DNA from: Antedon mediterranea
Taxonomy: Eukaryota > Echinodermata > Crinoidea > Comatulida > Antedonidae
Length of the DNA: 64,000 nt
Assembly (NCBI RefSeq): GCF_964355755.1
Contig: NC_092671.1
Coordinates: 4,599,001-4,663,000, forward strand
Reading direction: 5' to 3'
The position numbers were made by a program, and so were the translations under genes. This document shows positions 33,431 through 44,654 of this stretch, one piece after another (position 1 is the stretch's first letter; the number at the start of each line of letters is the position of its first letter). The notes beneath the pieces were generated by a model. That model saw nothing but the letters and a program-made list of their open reading frames with translations. It was not told the DNA's origin and did no database searches.

Positions 33431-34447
33431 TTACGTATTAAAAACATCATTAATTTTTTTCCGGATTTTGCTGTAGAAAATGTCAACAAATGCCTGTCTA
33501 AAATTGTCATTTACTACATTATATATCAAAGGATTTACAGAAGAATTTATATATAATCCCAGAATACATGAATACACAAACCAAAATTTATCCAATCCCA
33601 CAATACTATAATAGAATAGTATTCCAAACAAATTAAACGGTATCGTACAGAAAACATAAACGGTGACTGTCACAAAAACTGTCCAAAATATTTTCTTCTC
33701 AGATTTAGAACGTGGGTCGGTGTTGCTTGAATTTGGCATTACTTTGCGGGATTTTCGAACAGAAAAGAGCATAAGTGAGTATAAAATCACCATAATTATA
33801 ATCAAAATCATAGTTACAGTAAAGTTTAACGGCCACAAAATCTCAAATAGTTTAATGTAACTTTGCTTGAAAAGACATATAGTTACACAATATAAGTCGT
33901 CGTTATGCATATCAGATAAAGAACGCATTACATATACTTGTTTGTAAACAATCAGCAGTACACCATTCAACATCAAACTAACAATCCATATAACTATACA
34001 TATTTTTACGGATCTTGAGAGCGTACCAAATCCACTTGTTTTAAACTGACATGGTTTACTAACTGCCATATAACGTTCGATGGAAAGCCAAGTAATTGTT
34101 AAAATGCCTACATGCACGGAACTATTAGAAAAATAGCACAACAGTCCACATACCCAGCTGTGGCTTCCAACTACATCGTTCGTAGAGAGTACAAGAGGAA
34201 ACGCCACTGGAATGAACTCGACTCTCCACACTGCAATTGGTGCCAAAATTAAATACAGCATATCAGCTATTGCCAAGTTGGCTAGATACACGGAAACCAA
34301 TGTGTGTAATTTACACACTATAACGATAACTGTCATTATGTTGGCGACAATACCAAATGTGATGATAAAAGGTATAATATTGTAACGTAAAATTCTCTCA
34401 AACTCGCTATACACAAACATATCCGTGAAAGCATCATGTTGACTCAT
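33431..34447 (-). CDS. Class A 7TM receptor (delta-1), 338 aa, N-terminus shortened
   Basis: Single-exon GPCR. TM1 about 20-47 (VANIMTVIVIVCKL), TM2 52-73 (LANLAIAD), C100, TM3 to ERY 124-126, TM4 W154, ECL2 C191, TM5 about 206-230, TM6 250-280 (CTIP 267-270), TM7 NPLIY 305-309, helix 8 NDNFRQAF, tail KINDVFNT. The ORF starts at an internal Met (MSQHDAF). The ancestral start, homologous to MSLSTDN of delta-3, lies ~60 bp upstream. A 2-base deletion just after its ATG (about 34504) puts it out of frame; without it the sequence reads on as STDNVSYRPNGYENSTCN. The seven membrane segments are intact, but the glycosylated tail is truncated unless another start is used. Confidence 0.85.
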   Translation of the reverse strand: MSQHDAFTDMFVYSEFERILRYNIIPFIITFGIVANIMTVIVIVCKLHTLVSVYLANLAIADMLYLILAPIAVWRVEFIPVAFPLVLSTNDVVGSHSWVCGLLCYFSNSSVHVGILTITWLSIERYMAVSKPCQFKTSGFGTLSRSVKICIVIWIVSLMLNGVLLIVYKQVYVMRSLSDMHNDDLYCVTICLFKQSYIKLFEILWPLNFTVTMILIIIMVILYSLMLFSVRKSRKVMPNSSNTDPRSKSEKKIFWTVFVTVTVYVFCTIPFNLFGILFYYSIVGLDKFWFVYSCILGLYINSSVNPLIYNVVNDNFRQAFVDIFYSKIRKKINDVFNT

Positions 34448-34682
34448 ATTACAAGTTGAATTTTCGTACCCATTAGGCCTATATGATACATTGTCGGTTG
34501 AACGTCATTTTTTTAAAATTTGCTCTCTCTCGCCAATTGCTTCAAAATTAAATATATTTTTCGAATAAACTAAATATATAACGGCAATGACTACAATAAG
34601 ATACCGACAAGATACTGAAATTAGCTTTTACAAAATACAAGGCTGTTTAGTATTAGTTTGTCACAATACTATGTAAATAATG

Positions 34683-34875
34683 TTAAATGGTGTTTCTATT
34701 ATAAGGCGGGCGTGACCATTTCAAACACATTTATAATGAGAAGAGCATACGTCTTCTGGTAAATAACTTAATCTTTTTCAAATTAAGTGGAGATTCTTAA
34801 TGTAAAGATTGATACTGACATTGTTTAATGCTAAGTGAATCGTTTATTGTACCTGTGTATACACACATGTTATGC
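34683..34875 (-). promoter_or_regulatory. Conserved upstream block, delta-1
   Basis: Same block as at 7050-7270 and 27749-27970, with GGCGGGCGTGACCATTTCAA. It lies ~190-240 bp upstream of the delta-1 start and may supply its core promoter (TATAATAG). Confidence 0.45.
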
Positions 34876-37800
34876 AAATGAGCGCAACCTTAAATATTAA
34901 ACGTACAGAAACAATTTTTTTTTTTATACAGCATAGTCAAACATCTTTTCCCAGATGGCCCCAACGTCATGGATTTATTGAACGTCATATCCAAACTGCA
35001 AAATAAAGTCTTTGTAAGTGGAGTTAGGGAGAAACCCACAGTGGTAGAAAGACATCAGTATTAAATGGAGATTCATTATTCAATTTCAATTCAAATGTAT
35101 GTAACCACCGAGGACTAGATCAACAGATTGCAATTGTTACGGTACTTATATTTTTACTTAGTCTGAAATATTTAAGTGCTTAAGCAAATAACTTAACCGT
35201 ATTAGCAGAAAAATTGTCTTATTTAAATTTACTTTTCGCATTCGCAAAATTAAATTCTAGAGGGCAGCAAATAATGAAAAATCCTTGCTTACGCGAACGC
35301 ATTAGCTTTTTTCTTTTAGCGATGGCGGCGCTATAACATCTCCGTAAATGTCCTAACCTCATTTCCATGGTTATATATTTACTTATTTCTATACGCATTT
35401 TGAACGTCAAAGCATAGAGGCAAAGATGAAGTGTAGAAAATCATATGAATGAGTTCAAATTCCGCCATGGATTCTGTAAACAGACGACCACATAATTTAA
35501 CGTTCATCATCACATCTTCTTATAATGTACAGAGCCTCGTTTGAATATAGTCGAACATGGGTTGCATTTATGAAGCCGTGATTCCTAATTTCTGAGTTTC
35601 CTGTTATGTAATCCTAAATCCATACAAAAGACACTGCATTATAACAATACAAGTATGTGCAAAGGACAAAAATGTTTTGTGTGGGAGTAGTCATTTATTC
35701 CTTTTTGGACCCTATGTGAGACATTTTACCCTAGATTAGGAACACCACTTAAATGGGGGGAGGAGCACCATTCATTTAATAATAATAATTCAACTTTATT
35801 TCAAACAAACTGTCCATATGAAACATATAAATATAATAAAAAATAATACAAAGCATTATGTGACAACCATCATGGAGAGAGGACTAATAATTATTTGTTG
35901 ACATATAGTGCCTCTTAAAATACATGTGGATTATGTGTTGGGATTTATTGGATGTAGACTGTAGACATTATTATAATATTATTGATTACTATAATTTACA
36001 AAACAACACATTTCTATTCGTTATCGCTTGGTAAGAGCATGGAACATGGTAATAGAGAGAAAGAGGAATTAGTGACGTCATCATTTGCGGGATTTTTAAA
36101 TGGGGCTTACCCAAAAGGGTAAATTCGTATTTTTTATTTGAGGCAAATAATAATTATAAATAAATTAATAATAACAATTAATTGTTGGCCTAATGTTACA
36201 CTATAGAAGTATGATGCATTTTAAAAGAAATCGTACCAAAAACAGTATTAAAAATGAATATGAGATATATTTTAAATATTCATTTCGACGTGGCTGGAGG
36301 AAAAATCTATACTATGTGATGGCTAACTCACTAACTTTGAGAAAGGTTGTCAAGGAAGGGAATACTATAATACACATGTTAGTAGGCCTAACCACCAAAA
36401 TGATGTATTGTACTTACCCCACTTTATTTAAAATTGTGTAGCATGAGTTTAACTTGTCCAATAAAATGATAGGATTTCTCATCTTGCAAATAAAATTTCC
36501 TTGGTAATTCCGATATAATTTATCCTCAGCGCCCGATACACACACAACAATATGAAAACTTCAGTGCTTTATAATAGTCAATCGATCAGTTTAACTTGCT
36601 ATGCGTTTGACAGTGTGTGGTATAACTATACATCTGAAATCTATCAGAGTTATAGGAAGTTAGATCACACGACCACTTAAGTCGGATTTAATAACTCTAA
36701 TATGAATATGATCAGCTTAAATCTGTGTTATGCCCGATATAAAAACAGCCTAATAAAAAAAACTGTTAAACATCGTACTATTCATTCAACGGCCAGCGAA
36801 AGAATGACGAGAACAAAAGATTTACTAATGTCTGTGAGCGCAACCACCTGCCTATTATTACCCAAATCAGCTCCCTTTTTAGAATGCTAATGAAATGTAG
36901 CCAGCGAAAAGGAATGAAAATAATACCACAATACAGTTTAAGAAAACACAAACAACAATCGTGATCAGAAAACTTGTGCATCTGTATTTAGACCTATTTG
37001 TCATTATTAACTATACTTTTATTTTAAAGGTTTAAATGGCAAACTCAATATGTTGATCTAAAGTTTGCAGTACACCATGTATTTAGTATTTAGAATTACT
37101 GTTGAGTTTCTGGACGTTTCGATCAGTATACTTTGATCATTCCCAGAAATAAGAATGCTGGAAAACTGGGGTGAAATAGGCCTGCACTGTTAGTCAAACA
37201 TCGAATGCAGGTTTAAACAAAGGACCACACTTGCTGCAGAGGAGAGCCATGGCTTACTTCTACTATCTATCATCTACAATGCCAGAAAAGAAGAGCAGGA
37301 AATGATCCACAGTTATGCATTCTTACAAACACCACGACCGAGCTAATGCGATACCCTATTTAAACACAACATTCGTCACATTTCAGATATGTTTTGTATT
37401 GACAATCGAACAATGAATAATTGTAAACAAGCAAACAAACAATCTGGTGTCATTACATTAAGCGTATTTGACACCGGTTCCTCATGTTTTTGTGACGTTT
37501 TCAATTAAAGTGGGGACCCCCAACTTATGTACGGACAAAAACGTAGGTTCGCGTCTGATTACGCGTTCATCATAAAGCTTGGTTCCCACTAGAAAGGTAA
37601 CGCAAGGACGTAAAGGCAACGCAAGCGTTTTAACCAATGAAAAGCGAAGTTATAGACAGTTAGCAATCACAAGCGAATAAGCCTTCGCTTGTGATTGGTC
37701 AATTCACTTGCGTTGCGTTACGTCCTTGTGTTGCGTCGCTAGTGGGAACAACGCTTTACCGATTGTTCGTTGTCACGACGCGGCTGCTACGCACATATTG

Positions 37801-38379
37801 AGTAAAATATTGCCGCATAGCCGCGTGGAGACTCTGAAAACGAAACACTGATATGAGATTTTATTTTCCGGACCGGAGCAGGAGAAAGCACTAACATGAA
37901 TGCGTTTCTAAAATTATTTGTTTTCGGACCTGGTCCCCAAAAAGAAAATATGATTATTGTCTGAAATCAAATGGTCCATGGCGTTTTTGCCACTATATCA
38001 GCTACAATCCTGCAAAAATCATGGTGCGAAACAACACACAAATTGGCGGTCAACAATTATTATTTTTATTATTATTAATACATATACAATAATGAACACA
38101 CCCACACACAATAATTACACAAACAAATAATGAAGTTTTACTGGTTATGTAATTGATACACTTAAAGTGTATCTCCATGTATAAATATATAAAACGAATA
38201 TATCTGATCACATAATTCATTACCTTAATTTCAAACTATTAAATAATAAATATAATAATTAAAAAGTAATGTAATGATTACAGCATATGGTGTTTTTCTT
38301 GTAATATTTCTTGTTTAAAAGCTTAATGTTGTGTACTCAGCTATGTCATGTGAATGTCGTGTTGGCCGAAAATCCATTT
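34876..38379. other. Intergenic region
   Basis: No gene supported. At 35770-35850 the sequence 'aataataataattcaacttt' followed by 'atttcaaac' resembles the reverse complement of a LINE/SINE 3' tail. A MITE lies at 37575-37756. Small ORFs at 35219-35410, 36193-36441 and 36702-36981 carry no known domain. Confidence 0.4.
37575..37756. mobile_element. MITE (TTCCCACTAG family), copy 2, inverted relative to copy 1
   Basis: 182 bp from AAGCTTGGTTCCCACTAG to CTAGTGGGAACAACGCTT. The arms carry 'acgcaaggacgtaa' and 'cgcaacgcaag'. It is the reverse complement of 32678-32840 over its length. Confidence 0.75.
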
Positions 38380-38470
38380 AATTATGAAATATACTTTATA
38401 ATTTGCTGCGAATTCTTTTGTAGAAAACGTCGGCAAATGCTTGTCGACAAATTTCATTTACTACCTTGTT
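38380..38470 (-). pseudogene. 7TM receptor relic (C-terminal end only)
   Basis: About 90 bp encode a degraded helix 8 and tail (..RQAFADVFYKRIR..) with an altered NPLIY region. Nothing of TM1-TM6 follows, so this is a solo 3' fragment. Confidence 0.7.
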
Positions 38471-39074
38471 GAAAATGTTTCAAGTATAAAGGTAATATGG
38501 AAAACGATGTGCTGGTAAAAAGCGGACGTAATCGTTGAATTAAATTGAACAACTTACATCCGGAAATAGGAATCACCGGCGGATAAAATAGGAGGCAACC
38601 CGAAGCGGTGGATGACTTAGTTTATCTAGGATCATTTGAGCAAGAACGATTTACATTTCTGAAAAGGTCAAATATGGACTAGTAGTAATTAGTATAAGCT
38701 GAAAATAAAATATCTCCTAACCAAACCATACTGGTCTTGTTCATAGCATGTGTAGAAAGAAATTCTACAGTACAGTGATATTGTATACTGTAGTAGCAAA
38801 ACAATAACAATATTTTGTTTGTTTTTTTTTATTTATATTTTATTTTATATTTTAATATTCTAAACTGTTACTACTGCATTAAATAACTATCCTACTCCAA
38901 ACTGCTTAATGAACCTTCACATTTCTAAGGCTACAGTACTGTAAAATTATTTAGGTACACGTTGATTTACAAAATATTGTTTTATTGACTGTTAACTGGA
39001 ACTGTTTAATTACCATGCAGAACAATCTATTACTCTGAATTGTACTGAAAAAATACAGTAACCACATCCTTCCC
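38471..39074. other. Intergenic, AT-rich
   Basis: No gene or repeat I can identify beyond a T/A-rich tract at about 38815-38860. Confidence 0.4.
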
Positions 39075-39872
39075 TGATCCCCTTTCTCACAGATGTGCCT
39101 GCAAAATACCGGTATTATGCTGGCGTCGTGCCGGTATCGTTACCGGCATATACCCATTCTCATAGGACCGTGCCGGAAATATAACCGGTATATATCGGCT
39201 TTCTGTGAGAAAGGAGTCGGGCATATTCGGCCAACAAAAAGTCTCCGACAAAATAATTATTGAGGGCGTCCTTTATTGTTATTATTTTTGTCTAGCGATA
39301 TATGGCGGCGAATTTTAAGTTACAGATTATTATCTTCCTTTATAGCATATTTATTCAATACATGCTATGTACAGTATATTGTGCATATATTATACAGGTA
39401 CAGCAATTAATTATCCGTTATCGGCAATCTGTAAAACACCTTAGAAGGCTGTACAATTTACAAGGCGACGAAGGGTTAGGCACCAAAAAAGAGCTATGGC
39501 CTAGGCCTATGATTATGCTACAAATTTCTTCTTGTCCCCTTATTTTAATCAGCTCTCTTATCTCATTATCCCTCCAGTTCGACATTATTATTGTTAATTT
39601 AATTGAATCGGCGTCAAAGTGATACACTTGACCGCGCAAGGTGTGAAAGCCTCGACGGGGAATTAAATATAACCCCGGAATATAACGGCGTTACGTTCTC
39701 ACAGAATGCCCGTCTGGCATTGCGGGGAATATCCCTAGGATATTACTATACTAGGTCTAAAGCAGGTCATGTCGATGCCGGCATGATGCCAAGACGACCC
39801 GTTCTCACAGAAAACCATACCGGCATGGTAATGGTATATTCCCGCAATATTCCTGGAGAAAGGGGCTCCTGA
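39075..39872. mobile_element. Inverted-repeat element(s) with CCGGTAT/ATACCGG palindromes
   Basis: The left end reads GATCCCCTTTCTCACAGA and the right end GAGAAAGGGGCTCC. The left 150 bp (39078-39228) form their own inverted repeat, closing with TCTGTGAGAAAGGAG. The words 'gttctcacaga' and 'accggtat' or 'ataccgg' recur throughout, including 39640-39870. I read this as one ~800-bp non-autonomous element or two nested related ones. No convincing target duplication. The ORFs 39302-39622 and 39603-39872 are translations of it. Confidence 0.5.
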
Positions 39873-40089
39873 TTGCTATTGTGTTAAACTTGGTTTAATA
39901 AATCATGCTGAAAATAGCGATTTAACATTTTTTTTTTAAATCTAAGAACATTTTGTGTAGCCTGTCTTATTATTGCATCCCCTATGTGTACCATGCCGAG
40001 GAAGAATGACAAATATAATAATACCTTGATTATGTAATGACTAACGACAAACTTTGCATTGCATTGCAGACTTTTAAATATCAACGTCA

Positions 40090-40262
40090 TGAGGTAATTT
40101 CCCGATTGATCGTAATCAAAACGGTACTGGGTTTGGTCTACTAGCGTTCCTGCTCCCAACCAGTACATCCATTCATAGAAGCCTTAATGAAGTAAGCCTA
40201 CCTGGTGGTGGCCATAGAACGGTCCCGAGATAACGACTATACTTCGGCTTTAGTCGATAGAA
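40090..40262 (-). repeat. Dispersed ~170-bp repeat, copy 1
   Basis: On the minus strand, 'cttctatgaatggatg' and 'cccagtaccgttttgatt' match 46262-46440 (+ strand) over ~170 bp. An ORF (39884-40168, minus) reads through this copy, but the other copy has stops, so I treat it as a repeat of unknown origin. Confidence 0.6.
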
Positions 40263-40752
40263 GATTGAATAAATTGTTAGAGATAGAGTATACGATGTTA
40301 TGATTATGTGTAGATATGTGATTTGTTCTTTTTATTCCAATGATGTTATGTATTTAATAAATTTGTTATATCAATTAATTAAATTATCGTAGATTGCATA
40401 TTATGCGATGAATATTATTTAATAAATTTTTGATATATTATTATTATTATATTAATAAAAAAGATATTTGTTAGTATAAATTAAAAAATATAGATATAAG
40501 GAAGAAAAGCAAAGAGATTATGGAGCGGCTGTACCAGAATATACAACACTAAGTATTGTAAAGTTAATATATTAAAAATTTAGGCGATCTTGTCAAAGGT
40601 CAAGCGCCTTCAGCCTGCCACGTTTCGATATTCAATATTGAACTTGACCTGACGTGGTTCCACAATATCTTTATATGAAAATGGTAGAGTGGATAGAAAC
40701 ATAAATTAATTTAAATTTAAAATGACAACGTTCGATATATACATACATATTA

Positions 40753-40812
40753 TCGTTTCAAAAATTAATTAAATAATTTTCAGTGTATCACCGGGCGGTT
40801 TGGAATTTATTT
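40753..40812 (+). repeat. 60-bp direct repeat, left copy
   Basis: 'tatcgtttcaaaaattaatt' through 'ggtttggaatttatttc'. Repeated at 41126-41186 on either side of a 313-bp segment containing a tRNA-like gene. The right copy is continuous with a receptor 3' end. The stretch from 40263 to 40752 has nothing I can identify. Confidence 0.8.
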
Positions 40813-41017
40813 CTATGCCTGTTGTGTTTATATATATATAAAAGTATCTCTCGAGATCCCGCTTAGTGAATAAATATACTGAATTATAGATGAGGGCGTA
40901 TCAATTTGATCTCTGGTGCGCGTGCGTACAACTGAGGACTAGTTGTGTTCCAACCGTACCACGCCGAGAATGTTAAAGGGTCGTTATCCGATCAAGTTAA
41001 AGAACAATACCATGAAA

Positions 41018-41089
41018 GCTCCAGTGGTCTAATGGTTAGGGCAACTGCATATCAAGCAGACGGTCCGAGTTAGAGTCTCGGTTGGGGCG
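41018..41089 (+). tRNA. tRNA-like gene, anticodon AUC
   Basis: A 72-nt cloverleaf can be drawn. Acceptor GCTCCAG pairs with TTGGGGC (two G-U pairs). The D stem is GTCT/GGGC around AATGGTTA. The anticodon stem CTGC/GCAG has an A-A mismatch at its outer pair, and the loop ATATCAA gives anticodon AUC (Asp GAU box). T stem CCGAG/CTCGG encloses TTAGAGT. A TTTTT terminator follows at 41092. The T loop lacks the usual TTCGA, and cytosolic tRNA-Asp normally has GUC. It could be a decayed tRNA gene or a tRNA-derived SINE head. Confidence 0.5.
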
Positions 41090-41125
41090 ACTTTTTCTCA
41101 TTCTCCCAGATTTCCTCATCTTTAT

Positions 41126-41186
41126 CGTTTCAAAAATGAATTAAATTATTTTCAGTGTATCACCGGGCGGTTTGGAATTTATTTCC
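41126..41186 (+). repeat. 60-bp direct repeat, right copy
   Basis: Near-identical to 40753-40812. Runs straight into the 3' end of the receptor pseudogene at 41190. Confidence 0.8.
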
Positions 41187-41189
41187 TGC

Positions 41190-41730
41190 GGATTCTGAAA
41201 TAGAAGACGTCGACAAACGCTCGTCTAAAACTGGTATTTACCGCATTGTATATCAGAGGATTCACAGATGAATTTAAATATTCACCAAGGCGAACAACTG
41301 TTATCCAGAGACTGTTTTAATTATATCAACATAATATATGCTATATACAAGTAGGAACGGTGTAATACAAACAACATAAACGGTGGTGGTCACAAAAACT
41401 GTTAAGAATAACTTCTTCTCAGATTTAAATCTGGTAGCAATTCTGGATTGTTTTATTGAATAAATCATAAGCGAATATAAAAATATCACAATGGCAATTA
41501 ATGTCAGCATTACAAACGCGCTTATCTTTAAGAAAATGTAATATTTGAATAATACTCATCGATAAACTAAAAGTCTAGATAACTGCACAGACTTTTACGG
41601 ATCTTGAGAGAGTACCAAATCCAATTGTTTTAAACCAATAAGGTTTACAGACTGCCATGTAACGCTCAACAGAAAGCCAGAAAATTGTAAAAATAGCTAC
41701 AAGAAAAGCACTCTTAAACAAGAAATATTT
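41190..41730 (-). pseudogene. 7TM receptor pseudogene (epsilon-1)
   Basis: Three separated pieces: TM7 and tail (41190-41300), TM5-TM6 (41301-41510, with LIAIVIFLYSLMIYSIKQSR and FVTTTVYVVCITPF), and ICL2-TM3 (about 41590-41725; SVERYMAVCKPYWF-like). Most of ECL2 and the TM4 end are missing, the frame is lost between TM6 and TM7, and everything before TM3 is absent. Closest to the epsilon gene at 60805. Confidence 0.85.
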
Positions 41731-42446
41731 CTTACAAAAAACGCCGCGTAACTTTTTGACTGGGCAGTTGTAAGAACAGTCTTCATTAATCTAATATAAT
41801 AGGTCGGCCAATCAAAACGCAAGTGAACAATTGGGACTTTACTTGTGATTTATGTCATTGGCCTGTCAGCACAGTCGTTTCTTTCTAGAATTAAACGCAC
41901 AAACTTGTATTGGGAATAATGTATGTGGTTATTACTATCGCATTTAGGTATTGATAATAATAATAATATGGCTTTTGAATATATAATTACTGTCTGTAGA
42001 ATAACATTTATACATTTTCGGTTCGCGATCAAAAGTTATATGAATGGATTTGTAATAGGTATTTATAATAATAGTATATGGGTTGTATTATTGCTAAGCT
42101 ATCACCAAATCGCGTTATAACATTATTTCTCAGGGTTTTTTGCACCATTGATCAATACCAAACGCGTATCGGTATTATAGTTTTTAATGAATCATTACAT
42201 TAATAAAAATACCCAATTAAATCAATCGCGTCAGTCCAATTCCGACTTATGTTTCGATCACATAGTTCTGTGTCTACACTGTCCCAACTAGTTTAACAAA
42301 AAAAGTGTGATGTGCCCAAATATGGTAGTGATATGCCCGAATATCGTAGTGATATGACATCGTCATGTCTATATAATATGGGCACATCATATTTAGTTTG
42401 ATAGTATAGACAAAGCTTAAGGATTATATCTAATATTATAATAGTT
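41731..42446. other. Intergenic, no feature seen
   Basis: AT-rich sequence without a supportable gene; ORFs 41850-42032 and 41923-42120 overlap in antisense and have no domain. Confidence 0.4.
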
Positions 42447-42670
42447 TTCTTACATTTTGAACGGAAGTATTTATTTGTTTATAAGCCCAATTTTCCAGTC
42501 TTAATTTTACATTTTGAAAAAAAAGTATTTTATTTGTTGATAAGCCCAATTGTGCAGTCTTATTTTACATTTTGAACGAAAGTATTTATTTGTTGATAAG
42601 CCCAATTTTGCATTCTTATTTTACATTTTAAATGAAAGTATTTATTTGTTGATAAGCCGAATTTTCCAGT
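42447..42670. repeat. ~57-bp minisatellite, four copies
   Basis: Units read 'cttattttacattttgaacg', 'aaagtatttatttgttgata', 'agcccaattttgcagt'. Copies start near 42450, 42505, 42562 and 42621. The downstream stretch (42675-42755, 'atgaccccttccacagtgc', 'gatattgaccgtgggttctt') belongs to the same duplicated block. Confidence 0.8.
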
Positions 42671-43212
42671 TTAATAATAATGACCCCTTCCACAGTGCTT
42701 ATACCATATACATTTTACATGATATTGACCGTGGGTTCTTTACGCCTCTGATGCATTTGTTTTTATTGTACCTTTTTAATAAATTATTATATGTTTAGGC
42801 CTAATCACACCCAATTTAATGAAATGGTCAGATTCCGATTTCAATTGAACGAAAGTAGTACTGTATTTATTATTCATTGATAAGCCAAGGGTCCCATAGC
42901 GTTAGCTGATATCTTGAGCATTTGACTCTTGTGTAAACGTAACCTGTAACACAAATCATTCTTCAAAATCTAAAGAAAGAACCTCACACGTCTTTTTTGT
43001 GAGTGATACACTATGGATATGCCCACGGAAATAATATGTGGACATTGCAAACAATCATAGGCCTACAGTAACAAACATAGAATGGCTAATAAGCATAACA
43101 TTCAGACTTGCTTGTTTTCTAGTGGATTTTTATTTACTTTAGCATGTAGAATAAAACTAGTAACAGTGGCTATATTAATAATTATACTGATTATCCTTGA
43201 TGTTATCGCGTC

Positions 43213-43375
43213 TAATAATAAAATATTTTGTTGTTGATAAGCCCAATTTTTCAGCCTTGATTTTACATTTTGAACGAAAGTATTTATTTGTTGATAAGCC
43301 CAATTTTGCAGTCTTAATAATGACCCTTCCACAGTGCATTTTACATGATATTGACCGAGGGTTTTTACGCCTCTA
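43213..43375. repeat. Second block of the 42.4-kb minisatellite
   Basis: One and a half units followed by the same 'aatgacccttccacagtgc' and 'gatattgaccgagggttttt' tail as at 42675-42755, so the block duplicated ~0.7 kb apart. The gap 42761-43212 and the following 43376-43952 show no gene. Confidence 0.75.
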
Positions 43376-43952
43376 TAGCCACTGATCAATACCATAATTA
43401 ATGTACTTTTTTAAATGAATATTGAAATGTTTCAACATACCCAATTCAAAAAAACGGTCCGTTTTCGAGTTCAATCTTTTGATTAGAGAGGTTGGAGTTT
43501 CATTTTGAATTATAACATTAGCCTAGATTGACAGTCATAAAAAAGAAAGTCATTGTAACTACTTCCCTTTATGTTGACAGAGCCAAAATAAAGTTTTGAC
43601 CATTATCGAATGATTATTTGACAGTGACTTATTATAATACCGGCCTGGTTGACAGCAAAAACGAAGTTATTATTTATTAAACAAGATTTTACAGATTTCC
43701 GTCTACATCTCAATAATACTGTATTATCAGCAAAGGCTTTCATATAGACTCTCTTCTCCCAGACGTTTTTTGGGTCCAGCAGCTACCTATAAATTATAGT
43801 CGAGTTTCCAAATTCACAAAACTGTCAGCCTTAGATACTAAAGCTACCGCTATGAAACAGCTTATTAATGAATGTGTCCTCCTGGGACATAGCTGGCTAG
43901 AGCCGCGGCGCGAAAAATAAACCAACATGCAGAATAAATCAAAATTCTATTT

Positions 43953-44176
43953 TTCGTGACGTAGAAGAAAGTATTAGTCGTACAAAAACCTCACGTGTTA
44001 GTGAGAATAAAAGATGTATATACCATATATAACAACTCTGGCAACAATTTGTACAAAAAACCATTCAAAGAATAACAAACATTTAAAATGCTGGTTGCGG
44101 ATTCGAAGTACAGTTTCTTTTAAATCTTGCTATATACTAATAATTCATAATACATTGTTGAATACCTCGTTATGAA
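43953..44176. repeat. Receptor 3'-flank block, orphan copy
   Basis: ~220 bp ('ttcgtgacgtagaagaaagt' to 'aatacctcgttatg') that also lies at 52792-53034, immediately 3' of the intact epsilon-3 gene. Here no receptor tail follows. Instead the sequence turns into one resembling 49990-50040. Confidence 0.75.
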
Positions 44177-44479
44177 TGTAAGTCATTATAGCCTATGATT
44201 CTAATGGTTAATGATAAGTATACATTTATGGATAAGCAGTACAATTTGTTAAAGCTGAGAAGAAAGAAGGAACTTGTGAAAGCATCATGTTACAAGTTGC
44301 ATTTTTGTACCCGGATACATCAGGATAGAATAATGATAACTTTTGGAAATTTCACAGTTGCGAATATTATACTCATATTAATATTGACAACGACAACGAT
44401 AACGACAACAATAATGATAAATAACAACAACAACAAATCATTCTTTGTCTATTATGTTCGGTTGGTCTCGAATAGCGTG

Positions 44480-44654
44480 TTTTTCTTACAGAACATAAAA
44501 CAGAATATAAAATTACTATAATCATAATTTACATCATAGAAATAGTTAATTTGCAGCGGCAACAAAATTGTACATACTGTAGTCTATTGTAGCTTTGCTT
44601 AAAAATACATTTGGTGCTCATTATATATCAAAAGATTTACAGATAAATTTTCTC
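44480..44654 (-). pseudogene. 7TM receptor relic
   Basis: Degraded TM5 and ECL2 words (about 44500-44615, 'aaaattgtacatactgtagt' resembling the YKLCTI region) next to a TM7 word 'atatatcaaaagatttacag' (NPLIY region, about 44624-44643). No open frame. It abuts a LINE 3' end. Confidence 0.5.

Noticed and set aside
39884-40168. 94-codon minus-strand ORF (MYWLGAGTLVDQTQYRFDYD...) considered as a lectin-like exon
   Set aside because: The homologous copy at 46262-46440 has stops in all frames and the reading beyond the repeat is not protein-like.
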